Source: Stenotrophomonas maltophilia (GTDB lineage: Bacteria; Pseudomonadota; Gammaproteobacteria; Xanthomonadales; Xanthomonadaceae). Taken from it: a stretch of DNA of 6,848 nt. This document shows, piece by piece, positions 6,235 to 6,848 of the stretch. Every line of letters begins with the position of its first letter. The stretch's first letter is position 1. Location of the stretch: NCBI GenBank assembly GCA_002435595.1, contig DJBL01000028.1, forward strand, positions 1 through 6,848, in the 5' to 3' direction. Position numbers and translations under genes: made by a program. The notes below the pieces were generated by a model. That model ran no database searches and was not told where the DNA came from. It saw nothing but the letters and a program-made list of their open reading frames with translations.

Positions 6235-6306
6235 ACCGGAGTTGGATCGGGCGAGCGGCGTCATCGGCCAGGTTCATGCCCACCCTCGGCCGGGACACGA
6301 CACGTG

Positions 6307-6331
6307 CAGTCGTCTGGGGAGCGACCCTACC
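6307..6331 (-). repeat. GTAG-type REP-like palindrome, copy 1, minus orientation
   Basis: Read on the minus strand it begins GGTAGGGTCGCTCCCCAG and continues ACGACTG. It matches the plus-oriented element at 6425 over 20 of 24 positions. GTCG pairs with CGAC around a C-rich loop. The GGTAG head recalls the GTAG-tagged REPs (SMAG elements) described in Stenotrophomonas maltophilia; that family assignment is from memory. Confidence 0.6.
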
Positions 6332-6424
6332 GTGGGTGGCCGACGCACGGGCCCAAGGCGGCCTGTCGCGTGGCAGGTGACACCGGCGGCATGCTGCATC
6401 CGTCGAAGGGCGCATCGCGCACTT

Positions 6425-6457
6425 GGTAGGGTCGGTTCCCAAACGACCGCCGCTACC
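6425..6457 (+). repeat. GTAG-type REP-like palindrome, copy 1, plus orientation
   Basis: GGTAG (6425-6429) pairs with CTACC (6453-6457). Inside, GGTCG pairs with CGACC, and TT with AA around a CCC loop, with one mismatch. It is identical to the element at 6690-6722. Confidence 0.7.
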
Positions 6458-6487
6458 GCTGATCGGCACGACGAACGCATGACCTCT

Positions 6488-6505
6488 GCCGACGACCGCG
6501 TCGGC
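6488..6505. repeat. Hairpin GCCGACG-accg-CGTCGGC in copy 1
   Basis: A perfect 7-bp stem (6488-6494 with 6499-6505) carries a 4-base loop ACCG. The equivalent hairpin in copy 2 keeps the stem and changes one loop base. Confidence 0.6.
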
Positions 6506-6569
6506 TCCCCCCTGCAAACACCGGCTCCGGCCAAGGTCATGCCCACCCTCGGCCGGGACACGGCACGTG

Positions 6570-6594
6570 CAGTCGTCTGGGGAGCGACCCTGCC
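6570..6594 (-). repeat. GTAG-type REP-like palindrome, copy 2, minus orientation
   Basis: It is the same as 6307-6331 except for one base: the GGTAG head is GGCAG here (CTGCC on the plus strand). A single substitution has altered the tetranucleotide tag. Confidence 0.55.
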
Positions 6595-6608
6595 GTCGGT
6601 GGCCGACG
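6594..6608. repeat. Hairpin CGTCGG-tgg-CCGACG in copy 2
   Basis: A perfect 6-bp stem directly follows the minus-oriented palindrome. In copy 1 (6331-6345) the left arm reads CGTGGG, which breaks one pair. Confidence 0.5.
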
Positions 6609-6689
6609 CACGGGCCCCGAGGCGGCCTGTCGCGTGGCCGACGACACCGGCGGCATGCCGCATCAGTCAAAGGGCGCATCGCGCACCCT

Positions 6690-6722
6690 GGTAGGGTCGG
6701 TTCCCAAACGACCGCCGCTACC
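6690..6722 (+). repeat. GTAG-type REP-like palindrome, copy 2, plus orientation
   Basis: It is identical over all 33 bases to 6425-6457: a GGTAG/CTACC outer stem and a GGTCG/CGACC inner stem. Confidence 0.7.
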
Positions 6723-6752
6723 GCTGATCGGCACGACGAACGCATGACCTCT

Positions 6753-6770
6753 GCCGACGCCCGCGTCGGC
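6753..6770. repeat. Hairpin GCCGACG-cccg-CGTCGGC in copy 2
   Basis: The stem is the same perfect 7 bp as at 6488-6505, with loop CCCG instead of ACCG. The only change falls in the loop. Confidence 0.6.
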
Positions 6771-6793
6771 TCCCCCAGCAACACACCGGCTCC

Positions 6794-6848
6794 GGCCAGG
6801 GTCCTGCCCCCCATCGGCCGGGACACGGCCCGTGCAGTCGTCTGGGGG
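6794..6848. repeat. Tandem repeat unit, copy 3 (cut by the window edge)
   Basis: The first 55 bases of a third unit begin GGCCAGGGTCCTGCCCCCC and stop inside the minus-oriented palindrome. It is more diverged than copies 1 and 2 in its first 25 bases (CATGCCCACCC is changed to CCTGCCCCCCA). The array therefore continues beyond the window. Confidence 0.85.

Larger units (their letters stand above)
6266..6528. repeat. Tandem repeat unit, copy 1 (263 bp)
   Basis: The unit begins GGCCAGGTTCATGCCCACC and runs to CACCGGCTCC, where copy 2 begins. I estimate about 92% identity to copy 2 by eye. It contains an inverted pair of GTAG-type palindromes (6307-6331 and 6425-6457) and a hairpin (6488-6505). 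There is no credible gene. It starts 31 bases after the HAD stop, and no conventional terminator lies in that gap. The repeat palindromes may end or stabilise the operon transcript. Confidence 0.9.
6529..6793. repeat. Tandem repeat unit, copy 2 (265 bp)
   Basis: The unit begins GGCCAAGGTCATGCCCACC. The 71 bases at 6689-6759 are identical to 6424-6494 in copy 1, which makes this the best-conserved block: the plus-oriented palindrome and about 40 bases after it. The differences (roughly 20) cluster in the spacer between the two palindromes and at the unit's right end. It has single-base indels near 6620 and 6688 relative to copy 1. Confidence 0.9.

Noticed and set aside
6274..6663. 129-codon minus-strand and 150-codon plus-strand open frames in the repeat array
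   Set aside because: Repeat periods of 263 and 265 bp break any frame between copies, and no ribosome binding site or domain is seen. They are treated as repeat-derived, not genes.
4691..6826. 711-codon open frame on the minus strand across rsmC, rsuA, HAD and the repeats
   Set aside because: It overlaps three well-supported genes, has Arg/Ala/Pro-rich translation, and passes through tandem repeats in changing frames. It is an artefact of high GC content.
6266..6848. CRISPR array
   Set aside because: The units are about 264 bp and almost wholly identical to each other, not short repeats separated by unique spacers, and no cas gene is present.
6266..6848. Insertion sequence
   Set aside because: No transposase frame, terminal inverted repeats or target-site duplication was seen. 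The inverted elements are internal to a tandem unit. A RAYT-mobilised element remains possible.

Overview
The window is a very GC-rich stretch of what looks like a Xanthomonadaceae (Lysobacteraceae) chromosome, most likely Stenotrophomonas or a close relative. The support is the protein content (a DUF3247 Sm-like protein known mainly from Xanthomonas relatives, a DUF3016 exported protein, and a double-PAS hybrid kinase with typical xanthomonad codon use) and the GTAG-type palindromic repeats at the right end. This assignment comes from recognition, not from a search.

Layout. 1-84: last codons of an unidentified plus-strand gene, followed by a strong hairpin. 146-712 (minus): exported DUF3016 protein. 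713-960: divergent control region with an inverted repeat and a possible promoter for the kinase. 961-2928 (plus): soluble hybrid histidine kinase PAS-PAS-HisKA-HATPase-receiver with all catalytic residues present. 2986-3276 (plus): DUF3247 Sm-like small protein. 3284-3321: paired hairpins between convergent genes. 3323-3586 (minus): small protein of unknown function. 3587-3737: second divergent control region with a 15-bp perfect palindrome and a TAGAAT -10-like box. 3738-6234 (plus): a tight three-gene operon, rsmC - rsuA - HAD phosphatase, in which each junction is a 4-nt ATGA overlap. 6235-6848: no gene; a tandem array of units of about 264 bp (two complete copies and the start of a third, running off the window). 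Each complete unit carries two inverted GTAG/REP-like palindromes.

How the genes relate. The operon pairs two predicted 16S rRNA modifiers: RsmC (m2G1207) and RsuA (pseudouridine 516). It also co-expresses a beta-phosphoglucomutase-like HAD hydrolase of unknown substrate. The kinase has no adjacent separate response regulator, so its partner must lie elsewhere or its output is its own receiver. Nothing in the coding part looks like a new defence or mobile system. The least explained part of the window is the repeat array at 6266-6848, followed by the dyad symmetries in the two divergent intergenic regions and the unidentified small protein at 3323-3586.
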